From contig JADLHG010000009.1 of the NCBI GenBank assembly GCA_020848905.1, positions 234,911-298,910 of the forward strand: DNA of 64,000 nucleotides. Reading direction: 5' to 3'. The notes under the pieces were generated by a model. The model made no database searches. It was not told the DNA's origin and worked only from the letters and a program-made list of their open reading frames with translations. Positions 37,521-48,200 of the stretch are shown piece by piece; position 1 is the first letter of the stretch, and every line of letters begins with the position of its first letter. The stretch comes from Deltaproteobacteria bacterium (GTDB taxonomy: Bacteria; Myxococcota_A; Polyangia; GCA-2747355; JADLHG01). Both the position numbers and the translations under genes were made by a program.

Positions 37521-40500
37521 ATGATTCGTCTTTTGCGAGGCTCAAAGCTGGAACGGCTCGTGCGTTATCACTCCCGCCAAGGTCTATCCAGAGGCACATT
37601 GCTGCGTGAGACGATCGCGTTGCTGAGGAACGGCGAAGCTACGCTGCGGCACTGCGGGAGGCCCCGGGCCTTCGCGACGCGCGGGGCCTTCGCGCTCGCC
37701 TTTGCGCTCGCCCTCGGCGCGTGCAGCGGTCCCGCGGGGGGCGGCGCCGACGGCGGTCCCGGAGACGGCGGGCGAGGAGACGGCCGCATCGGCGACGCGC
37801 GCGTCTCCCCCGACCTCGGGGTGGGCTGCGCGCTCTGCCACGGGAGCGCGCTGAACGCGGCGCCCCCCGTCCCCGTGTCGGGGAGCTCCTCCTCGACGAG
37901 CCAGCGCGGCGTCGGCGCACACCAGGAGCACCTCGCCCCCTCGACGTGGCGCGCGGCGATGCGCTGCGACGATTGCCACAAGGTCCCCAAGGAGACCGGC
38001 GACCCCCGTCACGTGGATTCGCCGCTGCCCGCGGAGGTGACCTTCTCGGCCCTCGCGCAGAGCAAGCAGGCCAGGCCCGAATGGAACGGCGTCACCTGCT
38101 CGAACACCTACTGCCACGGCGGCACGATGTCCGGCGGGACGCTCACCGCGCCGAGCTGGACCACCGTGGACGGCACCGCGAGTCAGTGCGGCGCGTGTCA
38201 CGGCATGCCCCCCACGCAGAACCACCCCTCGAGCACGAACTGCCACATGTGTCACTCGGCGGTAGTGGACGAGAAGAACCAGATCGCCGCGCCGCACCTG
38301 CACCTCAATGGAAAGGTGGAGACGGTCGCCACCGGGTGCTGCAGCTGCCACGGGACAGCCTCGGGAACGGCCGCCGGCGGGTGCGCCGATCCGCTCGTGG
38401 ACCCCGCGCCGCCGAAGAGCGTGGGCGGCGGCACGGCGGCGAGCGAACGCGGGGTCGGCGCGCACGCGAAGCACCTCGGCCCGAACGACTGGCACGTGAA
38501 GGTGCAGTGCGAGGATTGCCACCGCGTGCCGACGGCGCTCGAGGACCCGGGGCACGTGGACAGCCCGCTCCCCGCCGAGCTCGTCTTCTCGCCGCTCGCC
38601 ACCGTCGAGGGGAAGGACCCCACCTGGGACGGCACGAGCTGCGCGAACACCTACTGCCACGGCGGCAAGACCTCGGGGGGCAAGGCCACCTCCCCGATCT
38701 GGACCAAGGTGGACGGCTCGCAAGGCAAGTGCGACTCGTGCCACGGCATGCCCCCCGGCGGCACGCACCCGCAGAGCGCGAGCTGCTCCTCGTGCCACGC
38801 GAAGGTGGTGGACGCGAAGAACAAGATCATCGCGCCGAACCTGCACCTGAACGGCACGGTCGAGACGGTCACCCCCGCCTGCACCACCTGCCACGGCGTG
38901 AAGGACCAGAGCGAGGCGCCCCCCGTCGGGACGACCGGGCAGACCGCGACGAGCGACCGCGCCGTCGGAGCGCACGCGCAGCACCTCAGCACCTCCACCT
39001 GGCATCGCCAGGTCGAGTGCCTGGACTGCCACCTCGTGCCGAAGACGGAGAAGGCCCCCGGGCACGTGGATTCGCCGCTCCCGGCCGAGGTGATCTTCTC
39101 CGCGCTCGTGCGGACGGGCGGCTCGAATCCGGTCTGGAACGGCACCACCTGCGCCGGCTCGTATTGCCACGGCGCGACGCTGAACGGCGGCACGGCCGTC
39201 GCGCCCGTCTGGACCAAGGTGGACGGCACGCAGGCCAAGTGCGATTCCTGCCACGGCATGCCCCCGGGAGGGACGCACCCGCCCGGGAAGAACTGTTCCA
39301 CCTGCCACGGGCAGGTGGTGGACGCGAACCAGAAGATCATCGCGCCCAACCTCCATATCAATGGTCACGTAGAAGTCATCGCCCTGCAGTGCAACAGCTG
39401 CCACGGCGGGGCCGCCAACGCCGCGCCTCCCGTAGGGTCGAGCGGGCAGACCGCCACCACGGACAAGAGCGTCGGCGCCCACCAGAAGCACCTGGCGTCG
39501 TCCTCGTGGCACAACCCGGTGCAATGCACGCACTGCCACGCGGTCCCGAAGAACAGCACCGATCCGGGCCACACGGACTCGCCGCTGCCGGCCGAGGTGG
39601 TCTTCACCGCGCTCGCCGTGGCGAAGGGGGCCCAGCCCGTCTGGAACGGCACGACCTGCGCCGGCTCGTATTGCCACGGCGGCACGATGACCGGTGGAAC
39701 CGCGACGTCGCCGGTCTGGACCAAGGTGGACGGCACGCAGAGCGCGTGCGGCTCCTGCCACGGCATGCCCCCCGGCGGCTCGCATCCGGCAAACCCGGCC
39801 TGCTCCACCTGCCACGGCATGGTGGTGGACGCGAACCGCCGGATCATCGCTCCCAACCTGCACCTGAACGGCCTCGTCGAGGTCACGACCATGCAGTGCA
39901 ATAGCTGCCACGGAGGGGCGGCGAACGCGGCCCCGCCGGTGAGCACCACGGGCGAGACGGCCACGAGCGCCCGCGGCGTGGGCGCGCACCAGTCGCACCT
40001 GCGCACCTCCACCTGGCGGGCCCCGCTCCAGTGCGCCGACTGCCACGTGGTGCCGACGAGCTCCGCGGCCGCCGGACACAGCGATACGCCCCTCCCCGCG
40101 GAGGTGACCTTCGCCGGGCTCGCGAGGCACGGCGGCGCGAATCCGGTCTGGAACGGGGTGACCTGCGCGGGCTCGTACTGCCACGGCGGCACGATGAACG
40201 GCGGCACGGTCACCGCCCCGAGCTGGACCAAGGTGGACGGCACGCAGGCCGCGTGCGGGGCCTGCCACGGCCTGCCCCCCGGTGGAACGCATCCGCAGAA
40301 CTCCGCCTGCTCCTCCTGCCACGGTCAGGTGGTGAACGCCGCGCGCGCCATCATCGCGCCGAACCTGCACCTCAACGGCCAGGTCGAGGTCGTGAACCTG
40401 CAGTGCAACACCTGCCACGGCGGCGCCACGAACTCCGCGCCGCCGAAGGGGACGAACGGACAGACCGCGACGACCGACCGCTCCGTGGGCGCGCACCAGG

Positions 40501-41645
40501 CGCACCTCGGCTCCTCCACCTGGCGGGCCCCGATGCTCTGTAGCGACTGCCACGTCGTACCACCGGCCGTCTCGTCGCCGGGGCACAACGACAGCGCGCT
40601 CCCCGCGGAGCTCGTCTTCTCGGCGCTGTCGAAGACGCAGGGCGCGAATCCCGTCTGGAACGGCGTCACCTGCGCCGGGACGTACTGCCACGGAGCCACG
40701 CTCTCCGCGGGAACGATCACCGCCCCCACCTGGACCAAGGTGGACGGCACCCAGGCCGCGTGCGGGACCTGCCACGGACTCCCGCCGACGCAGAATCACC
40801 CGGCCAACGGCGCGTGCTCGGTCTGCCACGGCCAGGTGGTGGACGCGGCGCGCAAGATCATCGCGCCGCTCCTGCACGTGAACGGCAAGGTGGAGTCGCA
40901 GAGCTCGCACCCGGCGGGGTACAAGGAAGGCAACGTGCACGGCCCCGACTACTTCGCGAACCCCGCGAGCTGCGCCACCGCGAGCTGCCACGGCACGAGC
41001 CTGGACGGCGCCGCGGGGACGAGCTGCAATAGCTGCCACGCGAACTGGAAGACCAACTGCATCTTCTGCCACGGCGGCACGGACAACCGGACCGGCGCCC
41101 CCCCCGCGTCAGTGAGCGGCCAGACGCTGAAGAGCGTCCCGGGCGTGGGAGCGCACACCCGGCACCTCACGGCCTCGGCGACCCACGTGGCCTGGGACTG
41201 CGCGCTCTGCCATCGCAAGCCGACCGACGCGATGACGGCAGGGCACGTAGACCCGAGCCCGGCGGAGCTCGTCTTCGGCGGACTCGCCGCGGGGAGCGCC
41301 TACAACGCGCAGAGCCACGTCTGCAGCAACGTCTACTGCCACGGCGACGGTCGCACGAACGGCAGCGCGACCTGGACCGGGACGCTGTCGAGCGCGTGCG
41401 CCCCCTGTCACGACGACGAGACGGTGGCGACGGAGAGGTCCATGAGCGGGGACCATCACAAGCACATCGTGGACAAGCGGATCAAGTGCTGGGAGTGCCA
41501 CGCCACGGTCGTGAACGCGAGCAAGCAGATCATCAGCGCGACGCTTCACGTGAACGGCCGGAAGGAGGTCTCGATGCCTTCGGGGACCTACAACGCGAGC
41601 ACGCGGCTCTGCACCACCACCTGCCACAAGAACCAGACCTGGTGA
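37521..41645 (+). CDS. 38-haem c-type megacytochrome lipoprotein
   Basis: ATG at 37521 gives 1374 residues: a basic n-region, lipobox ALALGAC, a short Gly/Asp linker, then seven tandem units. I count 38 haem-binding motifs: 29 CxxCH, 8 CxxxxCH (CSNTYCH, CAGSYCH type) and one CxxxCH at the end. Each unit has the order GVGAHxxHL...CxDCHxVP...GHxDSPLPAE...CxxxYCHG...CxxCHG(M/L)PP...CxxCH...LHLNGxVE...CxxCHG. This matches the Geobacter-type CxxxxCH/CxxCH multihaem family. Such proteins move electrons across the periplasm or to outside acceptors. A smaller 11-haem cytochrome follows with a 4-base overlap. Redox partners are not visible. Confidence 0.92.
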   Translation: MIRLLRGSKLERLVRYHSRQGLSRGTLLRETIALLRNGEATLRHCGRPRAFATRGAFALAFALALGACSGPAGGGADGGPGDGGRGDGRIGDARVSPDLGVGCALCHGSALNAAPPVPVSGSSSSTSQRGVGAHQEHLAPSTWRAAMRCDDCHKVPKETGDPRHVDSPLPAEVTFSALAQSKQARPEWNGVTCSNTYCHGGTMSGGTLTAPSWTTVDGTASQCGACHGMPPTQNHPSSTNCHMCHSAVVDEKNQIAAPHLHLNGKVETVATGCCSCHGTASGTAAGGCADPLVDPAPPKSVGGGTAASERGVGAHAKHLGPNDWHVKVQCEDCHRVPTALEDPGHVDSPLPAELVFSPLATVEGKDPTWDGTSCANTYCHGGKTSGGKATSPIWTKVDGSQGKCDSCHGMPPGGTHPQSASCSSCHAKVVDAKNKIIAPNLHLNGTVETVTPACTTCHGVKDQSEAPPVGTTGQTATSDRAVGAHAQHLSTSTWHRQVECLDCHLVPKTEKAPGHVDSPLPAEVIFSALVRTGGSNPVWNGTTCAGSYCHGATLNGGTAVAPVWTKVDGTQAKCDSCHGMPPGGTHPPGKNCSTCHGQVVDANQKIIAPNLHINGHVEVIALQCNSCHGGAANAAPPVGSSGQTATTDKSVGAHQKHLASSSWHNPVQCTHCHAVPKNSTDPGHTDSPLPAEVVFTALAVAKGAQPVWNGTTCAGSYCHGGTMTGGTATSPVWTKVDGTQSACGSCHGMPPGGSHPANPACSTCHGMVVDANRRIIAPNLHLNGLVEVTTMQCNSCHGGAANAAPPVSTTGETATSARGVGAHQSHLRTSTWRAPLQCADCHVVPTSSAAAGHSDTPLPAEVTFAGLARHGGANPVWNGVTCAGSYCHGGTMNGGTVTAPSWTKVDGTQAACGACHGLPPGGTHPQNSACSSCHGQVVNAARAIIAPNLHLNGQVEVVNLQCNTCHGGATNSAPPKGTNGQTATTDRSVGAHQAHLGSSTWRAPMLCSDCHVVPPAVSSPGHNDSALPAELVFSALSKTQGANPVWNGVTCAGTYCHGATLSAGTITAPTWTKVDGTQAACGTCHGLPPTQNHPANGACSVCHGQVVDAARKIIAPLLHVNGKVESQSSHPAGYKEGNVHGPDYFANPASCATASCHGTSLDGAAGTSCNSCHANWKTNCIFCHGGTDNRTGAPPASVSGQTLKSVPGVGAHTRHLTASATHVAWDCALCHRKPTDAMTAGHVDPSPAELVFGGLAAGSAYNAQSHVCSNVYCHGDGRTNGSATWTGTLSSACAPCHDDETVATERSMSGDHHKHIVDKRIKCWECHATVVNASKQIISATLHVNGRKEVSMPSGTYNASTRLCTTTCHKNQTW
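37900..41300 (+). repeat. Tandem ~510-base repeats encoding multihaem units
   Basis: Seven copies marked by the VGAHxxHL codons near 37909, 38450, 38960, 39469, 39975, 40485 and 41145. Spacings of units 2-6 are 506-510 bases, so they arose by recent tandem duplication; the first and last spacings are 541 and 660. Units 3-6 are the most alike. Confidence 0.85.
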
Positions 41646-42493
41646 CCTCGCACCGCATGGCTCCCGCTCGCTTCGCGGCTCCCGTCACGACGTTGCTCCT
41701 GCTCGCCTCGGCCTGCGACGGAGGCAGCCGCGCGGTGCACCCGGCCGACCCCTGCCTCACCTGTCACGCCGAGAACCGAAAGCGAGCGTTCTTTCCAAAT
41801 CACGGGGCGAGCGATTTCCCGACCACCTGCCTCGACTGCCACACGCAGGAGGCCTGGAAGCCGGCCAAGTTCGCGCACGCCGACCTGCCGCTCGTCGGCC
41901 GCCACGGCAAGCTGGAGTGCAAGGCCTGCCACGCGACGAAGCCCGTGCCCATCGCCTGCGCCGGCTGCCACGAGAAGGACCGCGCGCGCCCGAAGGACCC
42001 GAGCCACCTCGCCGCGGGCTTCCCGACGCTCTGCGAGACCTGCCACTTCCCGACCGGCTGGAAGCCGGCCGTGGACCACCGCAAGTTCCCGCTCACCGGG
42101 CGCCATTCGGGGGTGGCCTGCGCCGATTGCCACCAGCCGCCCGCGCCGACCCCGGCCCAATGCGTGGGCTGCCACGAGAAGGACCGCGCGCGCCCGAAGA
42201 CCCCGAACCACCTGCAGGACGGGTTTCCCACGCTCTGCGAGAATTGCCACCTCGCCGCCGGATGGAGCTACTCGCGGAACAACCACACGGCGAAGTTCCC
42301 GCTCACCGGCGGTCACGCGCCGCGCACCTGCCTCGACTGCCACGCGCGCGTACCCGTCCCGAAGACCTGCGTCGGCTGTCACGACGCGGATCGCACGCGG
42401 GGGATCGACCCCGATCACCGGGCGCCGGGCTTCTCCACGGCCTGCGAAACCTGCCACGGCACCACCGCCTGGCTACCGGCGAAGAAGCCGTGA
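41642..42493 (+). CDS. 11-haem c-type cytochrome lipoprotein
   Basis: The preferred GTG at 41642 overlaps the megacytochrome stop as GTGA; ATG at 41657 is the alternative. The 283-residue protein has lipobox LLASAC and eleven CxxCH motifs. They fall in repeated blocks of about 60 residues: CxGCHEKDRARPKxPxHL, FPTLCExCHxxxGW, HxxFPLTGxH, CxDCH. This resembles class III/NrfB-like small multihaem repeats. It is exported and lipid-anchored, and coupling to the megacytochrome suggests both work in one electron-transfer chain. Confidence 0.9.
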   Translation: MTSHRMAPARFAAPVTTLLLLASACDGGSRAVHPADPCLTCHAENRKRAFFPNHGASDFPTTCLDCHTQEAWKPAKFAHADLPLVGRHGKLECKACHATKPVPIACAGCHEKDRARPKDPSHLAAGFPTLCETCHFPTGWKPAVDHRKFPLTGRHSGVACADCHQPPAPTPAQCVGCHEKDRARPKTPNHLQDGFPTLCENCHLAAGWSYSRNNHTAKFPLTGGHAPRTCLDCHARVPVPKTCVGCHDADRTRGIDPDHRAPGFSTACETCHGTTAWLPAKKP

Positions 42494-42575
42494 CGCGTCG
42501 CCCGCGACGAGCGCGCCACGGGCCCGAAAGCTCTCGGCCTCGGAAGGCTCCCGGCCTCGGTGTAGAATCGATCGC

Positions 42576-44270
42576 ATGTGGCACCCGCGACCGATGAAAT
42601 GCCTGGGTGGCCTGCTGCTCGTCTGGACCCTCGTCGGCTGCGACAGCACGCCGCGCACGGGCCTCGGCGACGCGGGAGCGCAGGACGGCGCCACCGATGG
42701 CGCGAGAGCGACCGATGGCTCGGGCGGCTCCGACGGCCTGCTCGTGGGGGACGGCGGGTCTGCCGCGGGAGACGGCGCGCAGGGCCGCGACGGTGCGACG
42801 CCCCTCGCGGACGGGAGGACCCGCGACGGGCGAGCGCGCGATGCCGGGACGCGCGATGGACGGACGCGCGATGGCGGGACGCGCGACGCCCGCTCGGCCG
42901 ACGGCGCACCTCCCACCGGCCGCTGCACGCCGACTCCCCCCGCGGCCCCGGGCAACTCGGGGGTCACGCTGCACGTGGCTGTCTCGGGCAACGACGCCAC
43001 CGGCACCGGCGCGGCGGACAAGCCCTTCGCCACGCTCACCGCGGCGGCGAAGCTGGTGAAGGCCGGCGGCACGATCCTCGTGCACGGCGGCACCTACAAG
43101 GGGAAGAAGCACACCGTCACGGCCACGGGCAGCGCGAGCGCTCCCATCGTCGTGATGGCCGCGCCGGGGGAGAAGCCCCTGCTCGACGGCAGCGGGCTCG
43201 GCCTCATCGAGTCGGACGGCGTCCTGCGGGTGGACTACTCGAGCCACGTGATCGTGGACGGCTTCGAGGTCGCGAACTCCACGGGACGCGGCATCTCGGT
43301 CTACGAATCGGACCACGTGACGGTCCGACGCTGCACGGTGCACGACGTCTCGTACCGCGCGCTCGGCGGGGGCGGCTCGGACCTCGTCTTCGACGGGAAC
43401 GAGGTCTACAACGGCGCGCTCGCCAACCAGGGAGGCGGCGGCAGCGGCGGCTGGCCGGCGATGGTCTCGACCTACCAGCGCGCGAACGGGACGCTCAGCA
43501 AGAACATCCAGTTCGTCAACAACCACTTTCACGACGCCTGGGGCGAGTGCCTGGACTTCATCATGCTGGACGGCGGCGTGGCGCGGAACAACCGCATCCA
43601 CGACTGCTATAGCGTGAACCTCTACTCCGACCGGTCGCAGCACCTGGTCCTCGAGGGGAATTACCTCTATACGACCACCGCCAAGTACGACCGGAAGGAC
43701 AACGGGCAACGCGCCGTGGGGATCAACCTCGCCGTGGAGAGCGGAGACCACCAGGCCACGCTCGCGACCGACGTGCTGATCGCGAACAACGTGATCGTCG
43801 GCACCGGCAAGGGGATCGGCTTCTGGTGGGACGGGGCCAACGGCGCGGCGCAGAACACGTACCAAAACGTACGCATCCTCTATAACGTCATCAAGGACAC
43901 GCTCGGCCCGGCGCTGAACTTCTCGAAGGTGGGGAGCGGGGCCACGGCCCCCTCGGGCTGCCGCGCGCAGAACAACATCTTCTTCGCGGGCAAGGACGGC
44001 ACCACCTTCTCGCTCGGCAACCCGGCGGCGTGGAGCCTGTCGCACAACCTCTACCCGGGGGGCGTGCCGGCGGGCTTCGTCGAGCCCACGAGCCTCGCCG
44101 GGGACCCGCGCTTCGTCAGCCCCGTGCTGGGCGGCCCGGCGGAGGGCTTCAAGCTCCAGGCGGGCTCTCCGGCGGTCGGCAAGGGCCTGGCGCAGGCCGA
44201 GATGCCGCGGGATCTCTGGTGCGCGCCACGGCCGGCGAGCGCGACCGCTCTCGGGGTCCACCAGCCCTGA
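42576..44270 (+). CDS. Right-handed beta-helix lipoprotein with Asp/Gly linker
   Basis: This 564-residue protein has lipobox WTLVGC and a linker of about 85 residues dominated by DG, GARDG and RDGR(T/A). A DUF1565-like start follows (VSGNDATGTGAADKPFATLTAAAKLVKAGGTILVHGGTY). Beta-helix rungs rich in N, G and V come next (VIVDGFEVANSTGRGISVYESDHVTVRRCTVHDV). The fold is that of NosD and pectate-lyase-like proteins, which usually bind or cleave surface polysaccharide. No catalytic set could be verified. ATG at 42594 is an alternative start giving a typical short lipoprotein signal. Confidence 0.8.
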   Translation: MWHPRPMKCLGGLLLVWTLVGCDSTPRTGLGDAGAQDGATDGARATDGSGGSDGLLVGDGGSAAGDGAQGRDGATPLADGRTRDGRARDAGTRDGRTRDGGTRDARSADGAPPTGRCTPTPPAAPGNSGVTLHVAVSGNDATGTGAADKPFATLTAAAKLVKAGGTILVHGGTYKGKKHTVTATGSASAPIVVMAAPGEKPLLDGSGLGLIESDGVLRVDYSSHVIVDGFEVANSTGRGISVYESDHVTVRRCTVHDVSYRALGGGGSDLVFDGNEVYNGALANQGGGGSGGWPAMVSTYQRANGTLSKNIQFVNNHFHDAWGECLDFIMLDGGVARNNRIHDCYSVNLYSDRSQHLVLEGNYLYTTTAKYDRKDNGQRAVGINLAVESGDHQATLATDVLIANNVIVGTGKGIGFWWDGANGAAQNTYQNVRILYNVIKDTLGPALNFSKVGSGATAPSGCRAQNNIFFAGKDGTTFSLGNPAAWSLSHNLYPGGVPAGFVEPTSLAGDPRFVSPVLGGPAEGFKLQAGSPAVGKGLAQAEMPRDLWCAPRPASATALGVHQP

Positions 44271-44392
44271 GGGCCCCGCACGGGCAAGGTGCACGCGCTA
44301 GGGACTTGTTCCGGCGCGCCCGATGGAATATTGGAGGGGAGATTCGCGTTTCTCCGGCGCGAACCACGCTGTCCACTCCCGCAGGAGTCTCC

Positions 44393-45235
44393 ATGCAACG
44401 ACGAGCTCTGTTCCTTGGACTAGCCCTGGCCCTCGGGGCCTGTAGCGAGAACCGCGCCGTGAGCGACGGGGGCCTCGTCACGGACGCGGCGGCGAGCGAC
44501 ATGACCTTCACCGACGGCGCGCGCGGCGATGGGCAGGCCGGAGGGGACGGGACGGTCGGAGACGGTCGCGCGGGGGACGGCACGACGACGAGCGACGGCG
44601 GGCCGAAGGCCGACCTCTCCCGCACCGATGGGACCGGTCCCGATGCGCGCCGCGCGGACGGCGGCGGGCCGGGCGGGTGCAAGGTGGACTGCGATTGCTC
44701 GCAGGGGCTGCTCTGCGCGACGGGCAAGTGCCTCCCGGGGTTCGCCCCCGCCTACTGCTGCACGAAGCCCGGCTGCCCCTCGGGCCTCGGCTGCACGAAC
44801 CCCGACGGCTCGAAGGGCACCTGCCCGGCCGCGGGGAGCTTTCAGGCGCAGATCTCCACGGTCTCCGTCTACGCCGACCTCATGCCCGGCCCCGGCGGCG
44901 GCGATCGCACCATGGCCTCGCTCACCATCGCCTACGACAACGGCAACGGGAAATCCGACGTGACGGGCCTGTCGGTGACCGACGCGGCCATCGTGGATGC
45001 CAAGACGGGCAACACCACCGTCCACCCGCTGGCGCTCAAGGCCCAGGGCACGTTCACCGGCGCCGTGAAGGCCGGACAGAAGGCCTCTGTGGACTACGTG
45101 CATCAGCGCAGCACCCAGAGCGTACCGGTGAAGTTCTCGTGCGGCACCGCCGTACGGGTCCGAGCGCGGGTCGACTTCGCCGGCGGCAGCCTCGGCTACC
45201 TGACGAAGGACACGACCTTCAACTGCGTGCACTGA
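44393..45235 (+). CDS. Lipoprotein with Asp/Gly linker and Cys-rich motif
   Basis: ATG 44393 is preceded by GGAG at good spacing. The 280-residue product has lipobox ALALGAC and a linker of DG/TD repeats (about residues 25-90). A Cys-rich segment follows (CKVDCDCSQGLLCATGKCLPGFAPAYCC, then CPSGLGC). The last about 125 residues are a soluble beta-rich domain with no recognised family. It ends 12 bases before the convergent stop at 45248. Confidence 0.75.
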   Translation: MQRRALFLGLALALGACSENRAVSDGGLVTDAAASDMTFTDGARGDGQAGGDGTVGDGRAGDGTTTSDGGPKADLSRTDGTGPDARRADGGGPGGCKVDCDCSQGLLCATGKCLPGFAPAYCCTKPGCPSGLGCTNPDGSKGTCPAAGSFQAQISTVSVYADLMPGPGGGDRTMASLTIAYDNGNGKSDVTGLSVTDAAIVDAKTGNTTVHPLALKAQGTFTGAVKAGQKASVDYVHQRSTQSVPVKFSCGTAVRVRARVDFAGGSLGYLTKDTTFNCVH

Positions 45236-45247
45236 CCGCGGAAAGCC

Positions 45248-48200
45248 CTACGGCACGCGGGTCAGGCTGACGGCGTCGAACCAGGCCGTGCCGGTCGCCG
45301 TCCCCATCCCGCCCAGAAAGGCCCGCAGCCGTACGAAGCGCGTCCCCGCCTGCGTGGTGAAGGTGTAGCTCTGCGGCACCCATCCCGTCGTGCCGCTCGC
45401 GTTCGCCCCGAGGGAAAAGCCGCTGTCCAGCCGGTCCGCGTCCACCGCGCCGCTCTCCTTGGCCGCCGCACCGTACTGCGCCGGAACCAGCCGGCCGACG
45501 AGCTGCGCCGAGAGCTGCACGAGCCCGGCGGTGCGCACCTGGTAGCTCACCCGATAGCTGCGCCCCCCCTCGACGGGGAGGAGCGTGGAGTAGGCCTCCG
45601 CGTTCGAGGGCGTGGCGCTCGAGAGGCGTAGCGCGCCGCCCCCCGCGTTCTTCGTCGTCGTGTCGCAGACGACCGCGAAGCCGCTCCCCTCCCAGACCCG
45701 CTCCTTCACCAGCGGCTCCTCGCAGTAGGCGAGCGGCAGGTTCTTCGTGGCCTCGTTGATCACGAAGGTGTGCCGCGCGTTCAGTCGGTTCGCGACGTAG
45801 AGCTGGCTCGTCGGCGCCACGAGGCAGTGCGGCGCCTGGAAGTCGCAATAGAGGTCCTTGTCGGCGCTGAAGTAGAGGTTCGTGGGGACCGGCCGGTCGA
45901 TGCGGTCGTAGGCCTTGTAGAACTTGTCTTGCGTGGCGCGCGCCACGAGGTCGAGCCCCTGAAAGACCGTGCCCGTCGCGTCCCCCTGCGCGGCCAGGCT
46001 CCGGCGGAGCGAGAGGTAGTAGTTCGGGCTCATCCCCGGGCCCGCCCCCCAGTCGTCGCGCCCCGTCTGGCGGAAGCTGTTCTCCTGCACCTGATCGTAG
46101 GGGCCGCGGTCCACGTAGTAGAGGCTCACGCAGCGCCCCGCCTTGCAGGTCAGGCCGCTCGCGCAGCTCCCGCCCGCGCCGCACGGCGTGCTCGAGGGAT
46201 CGCCGTCGCAGCGCCACTTCTCGCGCAGGCGGTAGATCTCGGCGCCCTTGAAGAGCCCAGCGCGATAGTCGAGGTACTCGCGGTGCCGGTACCAGACGTT
46301 CGCCAGGTTGTGGAAGAACTCGGTCGGGATCGTGGTCACGCCGTGGAGCACGTAGAAGTTGATCGTGCCGATGAGCCCCGCCAGCGCGCCGAGCGCGTAG
46401 CCCGGGTGCGGGTGGTAGTCGTGGTTGTCGAAGAGGTACGAGAAGTCGTGGTTCGCGGGGAGCACGCCGCGGTCCCCTGGGCAGAGGCAGCTCTGGCTGC
46501 GCGCCGTCGGGTCCACCGAGGCGGCGCAGTCCTTCACCTCTGTCTTGGGGGCGTAGACCGTCTGGATGCCGACCTTGCCCCCCGTGCACGCGGCGCAGGC
46601 CTCGTTCGCGTCGTGCGAGAAGACGCGCATCCCCATGGCCCGTGCCCCGGTGAGCCAGCGCCCCGCGTTCGGATAGCTCGCGAAGAGCTTCGACGCGGCG
46701 GCGAGTCCGTAGAGCGGGCCCCAGGCGAAGTCCTCCCCCGAGGAGTCCCCGACGTGCGCGTCGAGCAGCGGTGGGTCGGCCGAGGTGAACCAGTCGAAGT
46801 GCGCCGCGAGCTTGCGCCAGGTCTCCGTGCGCAGCTCGTCGGGCATGGCGTCCCACGCGAGCTCGGCCATCTTGATGTAGGTCGTCCCCGAGACCGAGGC
46901 GTGCGTGCTCCCGCTGTAGGCGTCGTCCCAGGCGCCATGGTTGGCGAGCAGGTAGCGCCAGACCTTGTTTCCCTGGTCGCGGTCGAAGGGGAGCCCCGTG
47001 GCGGCGTGGCGTGCGTAGTGCGCCTGCGCGAGGTCGACCAGGATCAGCCACCACCAGCTTCGCGGTGTGGTCCCCTGGTAGTGTGCGACGTGTGTCTGCG
47101 TCCAGCGCTCGAGGTTGCCGAACATGCCGATCTCCTCGTAGCTGTCGAGCCAGAGGTGGCCAAAGCGCAGGTTCCAGCGCGCGGTGCCCGCCGCCTGCGC
47201 GAGCTCGGGCGGCAACGGGAGCGCTTCTACGTGCAGGCGATCCACGGTCAGCCGCGCTCCGTCGTTCACGCCGAAGCGCACGTAGCGAAAGCGCGTCAGC
47301 TCCGGGTCGATGGGCTGCCGGCGGCCTGTCGCGTAGGGCTCGGCGCTGAGCGAAGCCAGGTTGTAAGGAGTGATCCCCCGCGTCTCGTCGTCGAGCTCGG
47401 CCCACGCGCCCACGTCGGTGACCCAGAAGACCACCTTGTGCCAGCCGAGTGTGCGCTGGATGCCGGTGTTCATCCACTGGTTGGCGGGGTCCTGCTTGGC
47501 CCGCCCCGCGGCGTCCTCGACCCGCGCGCGATAGACGTAGCTGCCCGCCGAGACGTCGGGCTTCACCGCGAGGGCCAGCGTACGCGCGGAGGGATCGTTC
47601 CACTTGTCCCCGGGCAGGTTCGAGACGGCGAGGTGGAAATAGGCCGCCCCTTGCGTCGTGAGGTCGTCGTAGAAGTAGGCCGTCACGACGCCCTGCCGGT
47701 CGCGGCCCAGGTCCCGCTCGAGCAGCCGCTGCCCCTTCGCAGCAGCCACGCTCTCGAGGCGCACAGCCTGCTTGCCGGTGAAGAAGCGCTCCTTCGTGAC
47801 GAGCGCCAGGCTGTCCTTGCCGGTCTGGGTCCACCCGGTGAGCGCGGGCTCCTCGAAGTCCTCCACGAGCTCGAGCGAGGGCCTCGAGGCCGCGACGCGC
47901 AGGTGTCCCACCTCGTGCCAGTAGGGGCGGTTCTCGGTGTAGAGCGAGGCGCCGGCCGCATCCTGGTGCCCGATGAAGACGAGCAGGTCGCGCTCGAGGA
48001 AGAACTTCCCGAGCACCACCTCCCACTCCACCTCGAGCGTCGTGGCGTCCAGCGCGCGCACGGCCTTCGCGCGATACCGCCCGATGCTGTTGGCCGTGGG
48101 TGCCGTAGTGTCGGCGAGCGTCTCATCGTGGTTGAAGTAGAGCCACGCGCCCGCGCCCACGGCGTGCCCTCCCACGTCCCAGAGGTAGTTCTTGTAGCAG

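Noticed and set aside
37584..41072. Minus-strand open frame of 1162 codons
   Set aside because: Antisense to the repeat-built megacytochrome; its repetitive Arg/Val/His composition reflects the opposite strand.
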